Assembly (NCBI RefSeq): GCF_040126055.1
Contig: NZ_CP143541.1
Span: 1,302,001 to 1,366,000, forward strand
Reading direction: 5' to 3'
Length of the DNA: 64,000 nucleotides
Source: Pseudalkalibacillus sp. SCS-8
GTDB lineage: Bacteria > Bacillota > Bacilli > Bacillales > Fictibacillaceae
The position numbers and the translations under genes are program-made. This document shows, in pieces, positions 34,321-44,077 of this stretch (its first letter is position 1; each line of letters opens with the position of its first letter). The notes under the pieces were generated by a model. It was not told where the DNA came from. It searched no databases and saw nothing but the letters and a program-made list of their open reading frames with translations.

Positions 34321-35247
34321 ATGAAAAGATTTTTCATACTGGCATTAGGTTTGATGTTATTCATGACATCAGGGTTATCCCATGTAAGTGCGGAAACCGA
34401 AAGTGAGAAGGACGAACGAGACGAGGAGAACATATTGAATATTGCACATCGAGGTGCTTCCGGGTATGCACCTGAACATACACTGGCATCCTACTCATTA
34501 GGAGAAGAAATGAATGCAGACTATATTGAATTGGATTTACAAATGACAAAAGATGGTGAACTCATCGCTATGCATGACGAAACATTGGACCGTACGACCA
34601 ATGGAGAAGGATTGGTGAAAGATCATACGTTGGAAGAAATCAAACAGCTTGATGCTGGCTCTTGGTTCAATGAGAAATATCCTGAATTCGCAAAGAAAGA
34701 ATATGAAAACCTGAAAGTCCCGACATTAGATGAAGTACTTTCGAAATATGGGAAAGAAGCAAACTATTACATTGAAACGAAGTCACCAGAAGTTTATCCT
34801 GGCATGGAAGAAAAACTACTAGCGACATTGGAAAAGCATGGACTGATTGGAGAGGGTACAGACCCGAATAAGGTGCTCATCCAGTCATTCAGTCCGGCAA
34901 GTCTTAAGAAAATCCACGAGCTTGATTCATCCATTCATCTCGTTCAATTGCTTTGGTATACAAGTCCAGCGTCCATATCGGATGCAGAGCTTTCCGCATA
35001 CAAAGATTATGCAATTGGACTCGGCATGAACCACAGTCAAATTGACGAGAACTATGTACAAAAGGTAAAACAGCATGGTTTTGAAATTCATCCATACACC
35101 GTAAACGAGAAAGAAGATATGAAAAAGCTGCTCAAATGGGGTGTAACGGGAATGTTCACGAATTATCCGGACAGGCTGGCACAAGTGACAGCTGATATGG
35201 AAAACGAGGATGATGATGAACAAGGTACTAATGAGGACGACCAATAA
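34321..35247 (+). CDS. Glycerophosphodiester phosphodiesterase, secreted
   Basis: A 308-residue GDPD. A signal peptide ([20 protein letters not shown], cleavage likely after SHVSA) targets export. The catalytic segments are [37 protein letters not shown] and [13 protein letters not shown], with the TIM-barrel end [13 protein letters not shown]. It hydrolyses glycerophosphodiesters to glycerol-3-phosphate and alcohol, as GlpQ does. A strongly acidic tail (about 13 residues) follows. ATG 34321 with a GGAGGAG SD is chosen; an upstream frame start would spoil the signal peptide. Confidence 0.92.
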   Translation: MKRFFILALGLMLFMTSGLSHVSAETESEKDERDEENILNIAHRGASGYAPEHTLASYSLGEEMNADYIELDLQMTKDGELIAMHDETLDRTTNGEGLVKDHTLEEIKQLDAGSWFNEKYPEFAKKEYENLKVPTLDEVLSKYGKEANYYIETKSPEVYPGMEEKLLATLEKHGLIGEGTDPNKVLIQSFSPASLKKIHELDSSIHLVQLLWYTSPASISDAELSAYKDYAIGLGMNHSQIDENYVQKVKQHGFEIHPYTVNEKEDMKKLLKWGVTGMFTNYPDRLAQVTADMENEDDDEQGTNEDDQ

Positions 35248-35260
35248 GAGTAATGGTAAG

Positions 35261-35291
35261 AGAGCTGATCATCAGAGATCAGCTCTTTTTA
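35261..35291 (+). terminator. Intrinsic terminator after GDPD gene
   Basis: AGAGCTGATC / GATCAGCTCT with a 6-nt loop and TTTTT. Confidence 0.9.
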
Positions 35292-35371
35292 CTTTACTGG
35301 CCATTTCATGGTATATCTTCATATCTCCACCCATATAGTGAAGTAACGTTGTACAAGCACTCAGATAGGGG

Positions 35372-35602
35372 ATGGGGGCTTTGATATTTCGACTATTCAT
35401 ACTGATGATCGGATTCAGTTTTGCTGTTTCAGGTGGAGTGAGCTTGATTGCTTTTCTGAATTTAATTACTACTGGACATGGATTTGTCAACTATCTCGTT
35501 TTTGTTTCGACACGTATAGAATTCACGATTTTTTTAATCGGACTTGTTCTTATATGGGGGAGTATTTACCTGCCTTCACTGAGGAGAAAATCTGACGAAT
35601 AA
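35372..35602 (+). CDS. Small two-helix membrane protein, 76 residues
   Basis: Two hydrophobic helices (about residues 5-30 and 48-68) separated by a short polar loop, with a basic C-terminal end RRKSDE. No family is recognised. The ATG at 35372 touches its SD (AGGGG); TTG 35381 has a 9-nt spacer and may be the real start, giving 73 residues. The gene lies between the GDPD gene and yjbA. An antisense ORF over the same stretch (35272-35490) lacks an SD and is rejected. Confidence 0.6.
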   Translation: MGALIFRLFILMIGFSFAVSGGVSLIAFLNLITTGHGFVNYLVFVSTRIEFTIFLIGLVLIWGSIYLPSLRRKSDE

Positions 35603-35712
35603 CAAAAAAGTACAAACATCGACGGAATTTGGTTGTCCAATCGAATAAAAATTCTTACCTCTGACTATACTGATTCTAACAAACAGTAAATCCTGTAAAG
35701 TGAGGGGTATAC

Positions 35713-36462
35713 ATGTTGTACTTGAGAGATGTTTGGGTAAACTGGTTCGAAGGCGAAGAAAATGGTTACAATGTATGTGAATTTCATGAATGGCGTAAGG
35801 AGGACTTTATTGAACTATTGGATCAAGTGCCAATCATGAAGATGGATTCCGCTCTTCTTGACTACATAGAAAATGACTTGAGTGAATTGCCGAACGAATT
35901 GTTGGAAGAAGTCAAAAACAAAAGCTATATACGGAAGAACAACCAAAGGGAACAGATTGAGTATTGTTTCATTGCGACAGACGGTCGGAAATGTATGATC
36001 ATCGATACGATGGGATACCGGATTCCAATCAGGAAAAGCAGGATGATTCCGAGGCAGGAACAGCTCGTTTATGAAATGGCAGAGGAATTAGATCCGAAAC
36101 ACTATTCGTTCGAAACGGTAGACCAATCACAGAAAGAATATCACATCCTTTCACCTGATCCAAACAGTATGAAAGGTCTGACAAGAAGAGAAAGACAATT
36201 GAAACAGCTTCTTTTCATGGCGCTCGATCAGATGTATTCAAGTGCGAATACGGCTGAAGCACGGTATTGGTATACAGAATGGTATCCAGAAAAATATTCT
36301 GCTATACAAGGGATGAGTTTCGAAGAGGCATGGAGAGCTTTGTATATGGAAGTAAGCCAAGGATGGACACCAAAACATCAAACCATATGTGAACGCTTGA
36401 TAAAAGGACAACCTTACTTTGAGAAGATTTGGGAACTTGAAAAAGGCACACATGTCAATTGA
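35713..36462 (+). CDS. yjbA: YjbA family protein (UPF0736)
   Basis: A 249-residue soluble protein matching YjbA, beginning [20 protein letters not shown], with [18 protein letters not shown] and [13 protein letters not shown] in the C-terminal half. Its place near trpS and opp agrees with B. subtilis. No catalytic motif is known. The SD is GTGAGGGG. Confidence 0.9.
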   Translation: MLYLRDVWVNWFEGEENGYNVCEFHEWRKEDFIELLDQVPIMKMDSALLDYIENDLSELPNELLEEVKNKSYIRKNNQREQIEYCFIATDGRKCMIIDTMGYRIPIRKSRMIPRQEQLVYEMAEELDPKHYSFETVDQSQKEYHILSPDPNSMKGLTRRERQLKQLLFMALDQMYSSANTAEARYWYTEWYPEKYSAIQGMSFEEAWRALYMEVSQGWTPKHQTICERLIKGQPYFEKIWELEKGTHVN

Positions 36463-36475
36463 ATGTAAATGCTAA

Positions 36476-36509
36476 AGGGATGCGGTTCTGACCAGCATCC
36501 TTTTTTTTT
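36476..36509 (+). terminator. Intrinsic terminator after yjbA
   Basis: GGATGC / GCATCC stem with an 11-nt loop and a run of nine T. Confidence 0.75.
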
Positions 36510-36614
36510 CTGCCCAACGTAAACCATTAGACAGAGAGGTGACATCATCCATTGGATTGATTGAGCAAGACAATTTTTCACCAAGCACGTGAGTTGAAAT
36601 CGGAAGGGGTACAA

Positions 36615-36640
36615 GTTTAAACTATGGACAAGATGGGTAA
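36615..36640 (+). promoter_or_regulatory. Sigma-B type promoter upstream of the PfpI gene
   Basis: GTTTAA (36615-36620), 14-nt spacer, GGGTAA (36635-36640), close to the B. subtilis sigma-B consensus GTTTAA-N12-15-GGGTAT. The ATG at 36677 is 36 nt downstream of the -10. DJ-1/PfpI proteins are known members of sigma-B general stress regulons. Confidence 0.65.
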
Positions 36641-36676
36641 ATTGATACCTGATACTTGCTATAGGAGGGAACAACA

Positions 36677-37345
36677 ATGAGTAAAAAGGTACTTATGATT
36701 GTCACCAATGCAGATCAAATAAATGATGAAAAAGAAACGGGACTATGGCTCGAGGAATTTGCTGTACCGTATAACTTATTCGAAAAAGAAGGTTATGAAA
36801 TTCACGTAAGGAGTCCGAAAGGTGGAGATATTCCACTTGATCCGAACAGTATTCCTGAAGAAAGAAGGGAAGAGTTCGATGAAGCCCGTGAAAAGCTGAA
36901 GAACACTCAGCCACTTTCTGAAGCAGATGCAGAGGAAGAGTATGATGCGGTATTCTTACCTGGGGGACACGGAACGATGTTCGACTTCCCGGATAATACA
37001 TTGATGCATACGATCCTTTCGAAGGCTGCTCAAGTGGAAAAAGTCATCGGAGCGGTTTGTCATGGCCCTTCTGGTCTTGTAAATGTAACCCTTGAAGATG
37101 GAACTCCACTTGTAAAAGGAAAGAAAGTCAATTCCTTTACAGATGAGGAAGAAGAAGAAATGCAGCTTGTCGAAGAAATGCCGTTCTTGCTGGAATCGAC
37201 ATTACGCTTAAAAGGAGCAGAATTTGTCCGAGGTGAAAAATGGACTGATTTCTCCGTGCGTGACGGAAACCTGGTAACCGGTCAAAATCCGATGTCAAGC
37301 GGATCCACAGCTGAAAAAGTCATCGAAGCATTGAATGAAAAATAA
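36677..37345 (+). CDS. DJ-1/PfpI family protein, Hsp31-like
   Basis: A 222-residue protein with the class-I glutamine amidotransferase-like fold. The nucleophile elbow is GAVCHGPSG with Cys128, preceded by FLPGGHGTMFDF, and the Hsp31-type ETGLWLEEFAVPY gives the accompanying glutamate. Such proteins act as glyoxalases/deglycases or chaperones against carbonyl stress. A sigma-B type promoter lies upstream, consistent with a general stress role. The SD is AGGAGGG. Confidence 0.9.
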   Translation: MSKKVLMIVTNADQINDEKETGLWLEEFAVPYNLFEKEGYEIHVRSPKGGDIPLDPNSIPEERREEFDEAREKLKNTQPLSEADAEEEYDAVFLPGGHGTMFDFPDNTLMHTILSKAAQVEKVIGAVCHGPSGLVNVTLEDGTPLVKGKKVNSFTDEEEEEMQLVEEMPFLLESTLRLKGAEFVRGEKWTDFSVRDGNLVTGQNPMSSGSTAEKVIEALNEK

Positions 37346-37354
37346 GCGAAAATG

Positions 37355-37383
37355 AAGGATGATCCTTTTGGATCATCCTTTTT
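37355..37383. terminator. Terminator between PfpI gene and the convergent peptide gene
   Basis: AAGGATGATCC / GGATCATCCTT with a 4-nt loop and TTTT on the right; the left flank is A-rich so it may work both ways. Confidence 0.85.
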
Positions 37384-37394
37384 GTTGATGAAAA

Positions 37395-37523
37395 TTATTT
37401 TCTGTAGTCGTAGCATTTTTCCATACAAGGGTTTGCAGATGCATCTGTGTCAGCTGCAACTATCCCTGTTGTGAAAGCAGTCGCAACTGCTAAAGCCATC
37501 AAACCAAATTTCAGTTTCTTCAT
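37395..37523 (-). CDS. Secreted cysteine peptide precursor, 42 residues (unannotated type)
   Basis: The frame begins MKKLKFGLMALAVATAFTTG and ends SANPCMEKCYDYRK. Residues 1-30 form a classical signal peptide (KKLK, hydrophobic core, small residues, ASA at the likely cleavage site). The mature part would be about 12 residues, NPCMEKCYDYRK, with two cysteines four apart that could form one disulfide. The SD AAAGGGGG precedes the ATG by about 9 nt, and a TATAAT box lies 72 nt upstream (37596-37601). The size and layout resemble exported signalling peptides such as Phr precursors, but no Rap gene is near. Family unknown; function not assigned. Confidence 0.65.
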   Translation of the reverse strand: MKKLKFGLMALAVATAFTTGIVAADTDASANPCMEKCYDYRK

Positions 37524-37656
37524 TATTATATAGCCCCCTTTCTATTAACAGAATATTACGAACAAAATATACCATAAATATACATAAATTTACATATTAT
37601 ACAGTAAATTTATCGTTAAATGATTCGAAAGTAATATTTTTCCATGTATATCTCAT

Positions 37657-37699
37657 AAAAAATGAGGGTGACCTAAAGGATAGGCTGCCCTCATTTTTT
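37657..37699 (-). terminator. Terminator of trpS
   Basis: Read leftwards: AAATGAGGG / CCCTCATTT stem followed by TTTTTATGAG. It lies directly after the trpS stop at 37701. Confidence 0.85.
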
Positions 37700-37700
37700 G

Positions 37701-38711
<1,011 letters not shown>

Positions 38712-38726
38712 TTAAGTTTGATATAT

Positions 38727-39000
38727 AAAAAAACACGCTGCATTCGTCTTTTTGGGACGATTGCACCGCGTTGCCACCCATCATTATTCCTATCGATGTG
38801 ATAAGAATCACTCTGAATCTGTCTGTGTTGAACAAACAGAAGTCCATTATAACGTCAGGACAAGACGTCAAAGCCTACTTGTAGGATCACGTTCGGTTTG
38901 ATTGCTCAGAAGTCCATTCCACTATCACCCTTATCTGTTTTCACCAACCACAGACTCTCTTTAAAGGGAAGAATCGTGTACTACTCTTCTTCATCGCAAA
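38727..39000 (-). promoter_or_regulatory. T-box leader of trpS (tRNA-Trp responsive)
   Basis: On the minus strand, stem I starts around 39000 with GATGAAGAAGAGTAGTACAC. A TGG (Trp) specifier candidate is in GTGGAATGGACTTC (around 38915-38925). The T-box consensus is GGGTGGCAACGCGG (around 38760-38780), whose UGGC can pair with the 3' GCCA of tRNA-Trp. It ends in a terminator whose two arms are GCGGTGCAATCGTC and GACGAATGCAGCGTG, followed by a run of seven T at 38733-38727. Uncharged tRNA-Trp would stabilise the antiterminator and turn on trpS. Confidence 0.92.
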
Positions 39001-39022
39001 TAAACTGTGTTTTTGTTTATTT

Positions 39023-39051
39023 AGTATATCTAAATGGACGGGTGAATGCAA
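39023..39051 (-). promoter_or_regulatory. Sigma-A promoter of the trpS T-box transcript
   Basis: Minus strand: TTGCAT, 17-nt spacer, TATACT. The start site would be about 15-20 nt before stem I of the T-box. Confidence 0.75.
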
Positions 39052-39319
39052 TAAAGTTAAACAGGCTGTAATCCTTGAGATGATCTAGAAAAACATGAAA
39101 ATTGGATTACTCGTCCATATCATTGGGAGATAAAAGTAAATATGACAGCCTTTAAAACGATTTCATATACATATTATTCTAATAATTTACCTAGAATCCC
39201 CATAAGCACTTGAAAATAAAATAGGTAAAAAGAACTATTTTTTGTCATGAAACCGTAATGAACAAGGGGATTTTGTAAAAAATATTAAAAAATCACATGC
39301 AAAATAGTGTGAAAACTTG

Positions 39320-39363
39320 TATAATACTAGTTGTGAACGAAATTCCTTAAAAATCTGACAATT
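39320..39363 (+). promoter_or_regulatory. opp operon -10 box and CodY-like site
   Basis: TATAAT at 39320-39325, with no clear -35. Downstream, AAAAATCTGACAATT (39349-39363) matches 11 of 15 positions of the CodY box AATTTTCWGAAAATT and would lie just inside the transcript, where CodY could block elongation. CodY control of opp operons is known in other Firmicutes. The gap 39052-39418 otherwise holds AT-rich DNA. Confidence 0.4.
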
Positions 39364-39418
39364 TTTTCGGAACGCGTTTACCTATTTATCACCAATATTT
39401 AGGGGAGGTCATTTAAGA

Positions 39419-41065
39419 ATGAGAAAGTCAAAATGGTCATTGCTTTTAACACTTACTTTGGTGTTGAGCATGGTTTTAGCTGCTTGTTCCGGCGGAGACG
39501 ATAAGGACAAAGCAGGCGACGACGGAAAATCTGGCGGAAGTGGAGATGTTGCTCAGGAATTGAACGTCAACATCAATACTGAACCGTTCTCTTTAAACCC
39601 AGGACTAGCTAATGATACAACTTCATCAGCTGTTCTATTGCAAACATTCGAAGGTTTGACTCGTATCAACCAAGATGGTGAGCCTGAGCCTGCAATGGCA
39701 AAGGAAATCAAAAAGTCTGATGACTTGACTACTTACACATTCACACTTCGTGATGATGTGAAATGGACGAACGGTGACCCTGTAACAGCTCAAGATTTCG
39801 AATGGGCTTGGAAATGGGTGCTTGATCCTAAAACAGACGCTCAATATGCTTATCAGCTTTTCTATGTAAAGAATGCTGAAAAAGCTAAGAATGGCGATGT
39901 GTCTGTTGATGAAGTCGGCGTAAAAGCGCTTGACGAAAAGACTCTTGAAGTAACACTTGAAAACCCAACTCCTTATTTTGAAGAGTTGACTGCGTTTTAC
40001 ACATATTTCCCTGTAAACAGCAAGATCGCGAAAGAAAATCCTGATTGGTACCAAGATGCTGGCGAACTTTACACGTCTAACGGACCATTCAAGATGACGA
40101 CTTGGGAGCACAGCGACAAAATCATCCTTGAAAAGAACGAAGACTACTGGGATGCAGGCGCTGTAAAACTTAACAAGATTACAATGATCATGGTTAACGA
40201 CCCGAATACTGAATTGAACATGTATAAGAACGGTGAGCTTGACTGGGCTGGATCTCCAACAGGAAACATCCCTCTAGAAGCGATCCCTACTCTTAAGAAA
40301 GAGGGAGACCTTCAAATCAAGCCAATCGCTGGAACTTACTGGTATAAGTTCAATACTGAAAAAGAACCATTCAACAATGCGAATATTCGTAAGGCATTCG
40401 CATATTCGATCAATCGTCAAGCAATTGTAGAACAAATTACTAAAGGTGGACAAGTTCCAGCAATGGGCGCTGTACCTCCGACAATGTTCCCTGAAAACGA
40501 AAAAGGCTACTTCAAAGATAACGACGTTGAAACTGCTAAAGAACTATTAGAAAAAGGTATGGAAGAACTTGGTTATGATAGTGTAGAAGATTTCCCTGAA
40601 ATCACACTTTCTTATAACACAAGTGAAGCACATGCTAAGATTGCTCAAGCAATCCAAGACATGTGGAAGAATAACTTGGGAATTGATGTATCACTTGAAA
40701 ACGCTGAGTGGGCTGTATATATCGAAAAGCTGCACGCTGGAGACTACCAAATCGGTCGTCTTGGTTGGTTAGGTGACTTCAACGACCCAATTAACTTCTT
40801 AGAACTATACAAAGAAAAAGGCGGTAATAACGACACTCGTTGGACAAATGAAGACTACAAAGAGTTGTTGAACAAATCTGCTAAAGAAACTGATGCTGAA
40901 AAGCGTGAAGAACTTCTTAAGCAAGCTGAGCAAATCTTGATGGATGAAATGCCAGTATCTCCTATCTACTTCTATACTAATGTCTATGTTAAGAACGACA
41001 AAGTTAAAGATGTAGTAATCTCAGGACTTGGTGACGTTCAATACAAATGGGCTCACATTGAGTAA
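39419..41065 (+). CDS. oppA: OppA, oligopeptide-binding lipoprotein
   Basis: A 548-residue extracytoplasmic binding protein. The signal peptide ends in the lipobox LAAC at Cys23, followed by a Gly/Asp/Lys-rich linker. The SBP family 5 signature is present (LTTYTFTLRDDVKWTNGDPV, DFEWAWKWVLDP, NDPNTELNMYKNGELDWAG). It captures peptides of about 3-5 residues, including signalling and cell-wall peptides, for import. The SD is AGGGGAGG. It is the first and probably most abundant product of oppABCDF. Confidence 0.96.
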   Translation: MRKSKWSLLLTLTLVLSMVLAACSGGDDKDKAGDDGKSGGSGDVAQELNVNINTEPFSLNPGLANDTTSSAVLLQTFEGLTRINQDGEPEPAMAKEIKKSDDLTTYTFTLRDDVKWTNGDPVTAQDFEWAWKWVLDPKTDAQYAYQLFYVKNAEKAKNGDVSVDEVGVKALDEKTLEVTLENPTPYFEELTAFYTYFPVNSKIAKENPDWYQDAGELYTSNGPFKMTTWEHSDKIILEKNEDYWDAGAVKLNKITMIMVNDPNTELNMYKNGELDWAGSPTGNIPLEAIPTLKKEGDLQIKPIAGTYWYKFNTEKEPFNNANIRKAFAYSINRQAIVEQITKGGQVPAMGAVPPTMFPENEKGYFKDNDVETAKELLEKGMEELGYDSVEDFPEITLSYNTSEAHAKIAQAIQDMWKNNLGIDVSLENAEWAVYIEKLHAGDYQIGRLGWLGDFNDPINFLELYKEKGGNNDTRWTNEDYKELLNKSAKETDAEKREELLKQAEQILMDEMPVSPIYFYTNVYVKNDKVKDVVISGLGDVQYKWAHIE

Positions 41066-41101
41066 TTTTTAACAATTGATTTGAAGTTGATACATTCATT
41101 G

Positions 41102-41134
41102 TTGAGGTATATGGGGTCTCCCCATATGCCTCAA
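41102..41134 (+). other. Intercistronic hairpin between oppA and oppB
   Basis: A 15-bp hairpin, TTGAGGTATATGGGG / CCCCATATGCCTCAA with a 3-nt loop, but no T-run after it. It is therefore more likely an RNA-stabilising or processing element than a full terminator. It can explain higher oppA than oppBCDF levels. Confidence 0.75.
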
Positions 41135-41177
41135 TTAATGTATGGAACTAATTAGCATTTTATGGAGGTGTATCCAT

Positions 41178-42110
41178 TTGTTTCGCTATATATTAAAGAG
41201 ACTTGGCTTTATGGTCATTTCCCTACTTGTCATCATCACAGCTACCTTCTTCTTGATGAAAGCGGCACCAGGTGGACCATTCACGGCAGAAAAAGAAATT
41301 CCACCGGCAATTAAAAAGAGTTTGAATGCTCATTATGGGCTGGATCAACCATGGTACGTCCAATATACGGACTATATCGTAGCCATTGCACAATGGGACT
41401 TCGGTCCATCTTTCAAATATAAAGGACAAAGCGTTAATGATATTATCAGTGACGGCTTCCCGATTTCATTTATACTTGGTATGGAATCTATATTCCTTGC
41501 AGTTGCTATTGGGATATTGTTAGGAGTTATTGCAGCACTTAAACATAATCAGTGGCAAGACTACGGGGCAATGGTCATCGCAGTACTTGGAATCTCTGTC
41601 CCTAGCTTTATAATAGCGACCGTCCTGCAATATTTCCTAGCAATCAAGGCAGGCTGGTTCCCTGTTGCGCGTTGGGAAGGTTTCATGTATACGGTACTTC
41701 CGGCAGTTGCCCTTGCTTCAACACCATTAGCGTTTATTGCACGCTTGACTCGTTCAAGCATGCTTGAGGTATTGAGCTCAGATTATATTAAAACTGCAAA
41801 AGCAAAAGGGATTAAAAAGAATGTCATCATTGTTAAACATGCGATCCGTAATGCTTTGATGCCGGTTGTATCTTTCATGGGACCTTTAGTTGCAGCGATC
41901 CTTACAGGAAGCTTCATCATTGAAAAGATTTTCGGTATTCCGGGTCTGGGACAACACTTTGTAACGAGTATTACGAACCGTGATTACACAGTCATCATGG
42001 GTGTAACAGTGTTCTACAGCGTGTTGCTACTCGTATCAATCCTTATTGTGGATATCATTTACGGCTTCATTGATCCGCGTATCAAGCTGACAGCTGGAAA
42101 GGAGGACTAA
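41178..42110 (+). CDS. oppB: OppB, oligopeptide permease
   Basis: A 310-residue inner-membrane permease with six hydrophobic segments. The large extracytoplasmic loop has [13 protein letters not shown], and the EAA loop is [20 protein letters not shown]. The start is TTG 41178, seven nt after GGAGGTG; an upstream frame start at 41142 would fall in the hairpin tail. It pairs with OppC to form the channel. Confidence 0.95.
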   Translation: MFRYILKRLGFMVISLLVIITATFFLMKAAPGGPFTAEKEIPPAIKKSLNAHYGLDQPWYVQYTDYIVAIAQWDFGPSFKYKGQSVNDIISDGFPISFILGMESIFLAVAIGILLGVIAALKHNQWQDYGAMVIAVLGISVPSFIIATVLQYFLAIKAGWFPVARWEGFMYTVLPAVALASTPLAFIARLTRSSMLEVLSSDYIKTAKAKGIKKNVIIVKHAIRNALMPVVSFMGPLVAAILTGSFIIEKIFGIPGLGQHFVTSITNRDYTVIMGVTVFYSVLLLVSILIVDIIYGFIDPRIKLTAGKED

Positions 42111-42112
42111 AC

Positions 42113-43042
42113 GTGCAAGAACAGAAACAACAGTTACCAGATTCCTATTTTGAGAAAGTTGAAAAGAACTTCGAAGATTCCGAAAAAATTGCAGGGCCTA
42201 GTATTTCCTATTGGCAAGACGCTTGGCGTCGGTTCAAAAAGAATAGGCTTGCTATGGTCGGAATGATTTTGATCGGGTTACTCGCTATCATGGCACTTGC
42301 CGGCCCTTCTTTAACGCCCTATGATTACCGTACAAATGACTTGATGAACGCGAATATGGCACCATCAGCTGATCACTGGTTCGGTACAGATGAACTCGGA
42401 CGTGATATCTTTACACGAAACTGGCAAGGAGCTAGAATTTCACTATTCATCGGTCTGACTGCCGCCGTTCTTGATTTGTTCATTGGAATCATCTGGGGTG
42501 GCGTAACAGGTTACATCGGTGGAAAGACGGATGAAGTCATGATGAGAATCGCTGACATCTTGATCGGTATTCCATATCTATTGGTCGTTATCCTCCTGAT
42601 GGTTGTATTAGAACCCGGACTGATGACGATGATCATAGCAATGACCATTACAGGTTGGATAAATATGGCGAGGATTGTTCGTGGACAAGTCCTCGGTTTG
42701 AAGCAACAAGAATATGTTCTTGCTGCCAATACACTAGGAGCAGGGTTATCAAGAGTCATGTTCAAGCACTTGATTCCGAACACAATGGGACCTATATTGA
42801 TCACCATGACTTTGACTGTTCCAACAGCTATTTTCACAGAAGCATTCTTAAGTTATTTGGGCTTAGGTGTACAGGCTCCACTAGCAAGTTGGGGTACGAT
42901 GGCGAGTGAAGGACTGCCTGCTTTAACATATTATCCATGGCGATTATTCTTCCCAGCATTTTTCATCTGTCTGACAATGTTTGCATTCAACGTTATCGGA
43001 GATGGACTGCGAGATGCCTTGGATCCGAAATTGCGCAAATAA
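42113..43042 (+). CDS. oppC: OppC, oligopeptide permease
   Basis: A 309-residue permease with a cytoplasmic N-terminal tail (about 45 residues) and six hydrophobic segments. The EAA loop is QEYVLAANTLGAGLSRVMFK, and the N-terminal OppC_N segment includes AWRRFKKNRLAMVG. The GTG start has AAAGGAGG with a 7-nt spacer overlapping the end of oppB. Confidence 0.96.
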   Translation: MQEQKQQLPDSYFEKVEKNFEDSEKIAGPSISYWQDAWRRFKKNRLAMVGMILIGLLAIMALAGPSLTPYDYRTNDLMNANMAPSADHWFGTDELGRDIFTRNWQGARISLFIGLTAAVLDLFIGIIWGGVTGYIGGKTDEVMMRIADILIGIPYLLVVILLMVVLEPGLMTMIIAMTITGWINMARIVRGQVLGLKQQEYVLAANTLGAGLSRVMFKHLIPNTMGPILITMTLTVPTAIFTEAFLSYLGLGVQAPLASWGTMASEGLPALTYYPWRLFFPAFFICLTMFAFNVIGDGLRDALDPKLRK

Positions 43043-43057
43043 CAGGGGTGAAATAAC

Positions 43058-44077
43058 ATGGAAAAAATATTAGATGTAAACAATTTGCAAGTTTCTTTCC
43101 AAACGTATGGAGGCTCTGTTCAAGCAGTAAGAGGAGTTTCATTCCACGTTAACAAGGGAGAAACATTAGCGATTGTCGGTGAGTCAGGCTCCGGAAAAAG
43201 TGTGACCGCCCAATCAATCATGAAATTGATACCGATGCCTCCAGGTGAATTTAAAGATGGTTCCATCATGTTCAATGGAGAAGACATCATTAAGAAGAAT
43301 GATGTTCAAATGGAAGCGATCCGTGGTAAAGATATCGGGATGATTTTCCAGGACCCGATGACATCATTGAACCCGACAATGAAGGTCGGACGTCAAATAA
43401 CAGAAGGCCTCATCAAGCATCAGGGAATGAAGAAACAAGAAGCAGATGATCGTGCGATTGAAATGCTTCGCCTTGTTGGAATCCCGAACCCTGAACAACG
43501 GGTAAATCAATATCCGCATGAATATAGTGGAGGTATGCGTCAGCGTGCAATGATTGCGATTGCACTAGCTTGTAATCCTAAGCTTTTGATTGCTGACGAA
43601 CCAACCACAGCATTGGATGTAACGATCCAAGCACAAATTCTAGATTTGATGAGAGATCTTCAAAATAAGACTGGTAGTGCAATCATCATGATTACTCACG
43701 ACCTCGGGGTGGTTGCGAATGTTGCTCACCGTGTAGCAGTTATGTATGGTGGACAAATCGTAGAAACAGGGAATGTAGATGAGATTTTCTACAACTCCAA
43801 ACACCCTTATACATGGGGTCTGCTCGCATCGATGCCGAAAGTCAATAGCGAGTCAGAAGAGTTGCTCTCTATTCCTGGATCTCCACCAGACTTGAGTGAT
43901 CCACCAAAAGGGTGTCCTTTTGCGGCTCGTTGTCCTCATGCAATGAAAGTGTGTGTGGATCACATGCCGGAAGCGACAGAGGTTTCAGGATCTCATAAAG
44001 CATCGTGCTGGTTGTTAGATGAGAGAGCACCTAAAGTTGAAAAGCCTGCAGAGGCATCGGTTGGAGGTGCAAGATAA
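43058..44077 (+). CDS. oppD: OppD, oligopeptide transporter ATPase
   Basis: A 339-residue ABC ATPase. Walker A is GESGSGKS, the signature YSGGMRQR, Walker [13 protein letters not shown] and the H-loop ITHDLG. The C-terminal oligopeptide domain has four cysteines ([14 protein letters not shown] and a later Cys), a pattern that binds a [4Fe-4S] cluster in a mycobacterial Opp structure. It works as a heterodimer with OppF. Its stop overlaps the oppF start by one base. Confidence 0.95.
   Translation: MEKILDVNNLQVSFQTYGGSVQAVRGVSFHVNKGETLAIVGESGSGKSVTAQSIMKLIPMPPGEFKDGSIMFNGEDIIKKNDVQMEAIRGKDIGMIFQDPMTSLNPTMKVGRQITEGLIKHQGMKKQEADDRAIEMLRLVGIPNPEQRVNQYPHEYSGGMRQRAMIAIALACNPKLLIADEPTTALDVTIQAQILDLMRDLQNKTGSAIIMITHDLGVVANVAHRVAVMYGGQIVETGNVDEIFYNSKHPYTWGLLASMPKVNSESEELLSIPGSPPDLSDPPKGCPFAARCPHAMKVCVDHMPEATEVSGSHKASCWLLDERAPKVEKPAEASVGGAR

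Noticed and set aside
35272..35490. 72-residue minus-strand ORF in front of yjbA
   Set aside because: Overlaps a better plus-strand membrane-protein candidate and a terminator; no SD.
39369..39382. Possible CcpA cre site before oppA (GGAACGCGTTTACC)
   Set aside because: Only a partial match to TGWAANCGNTNWCA; several fixed positions fail.
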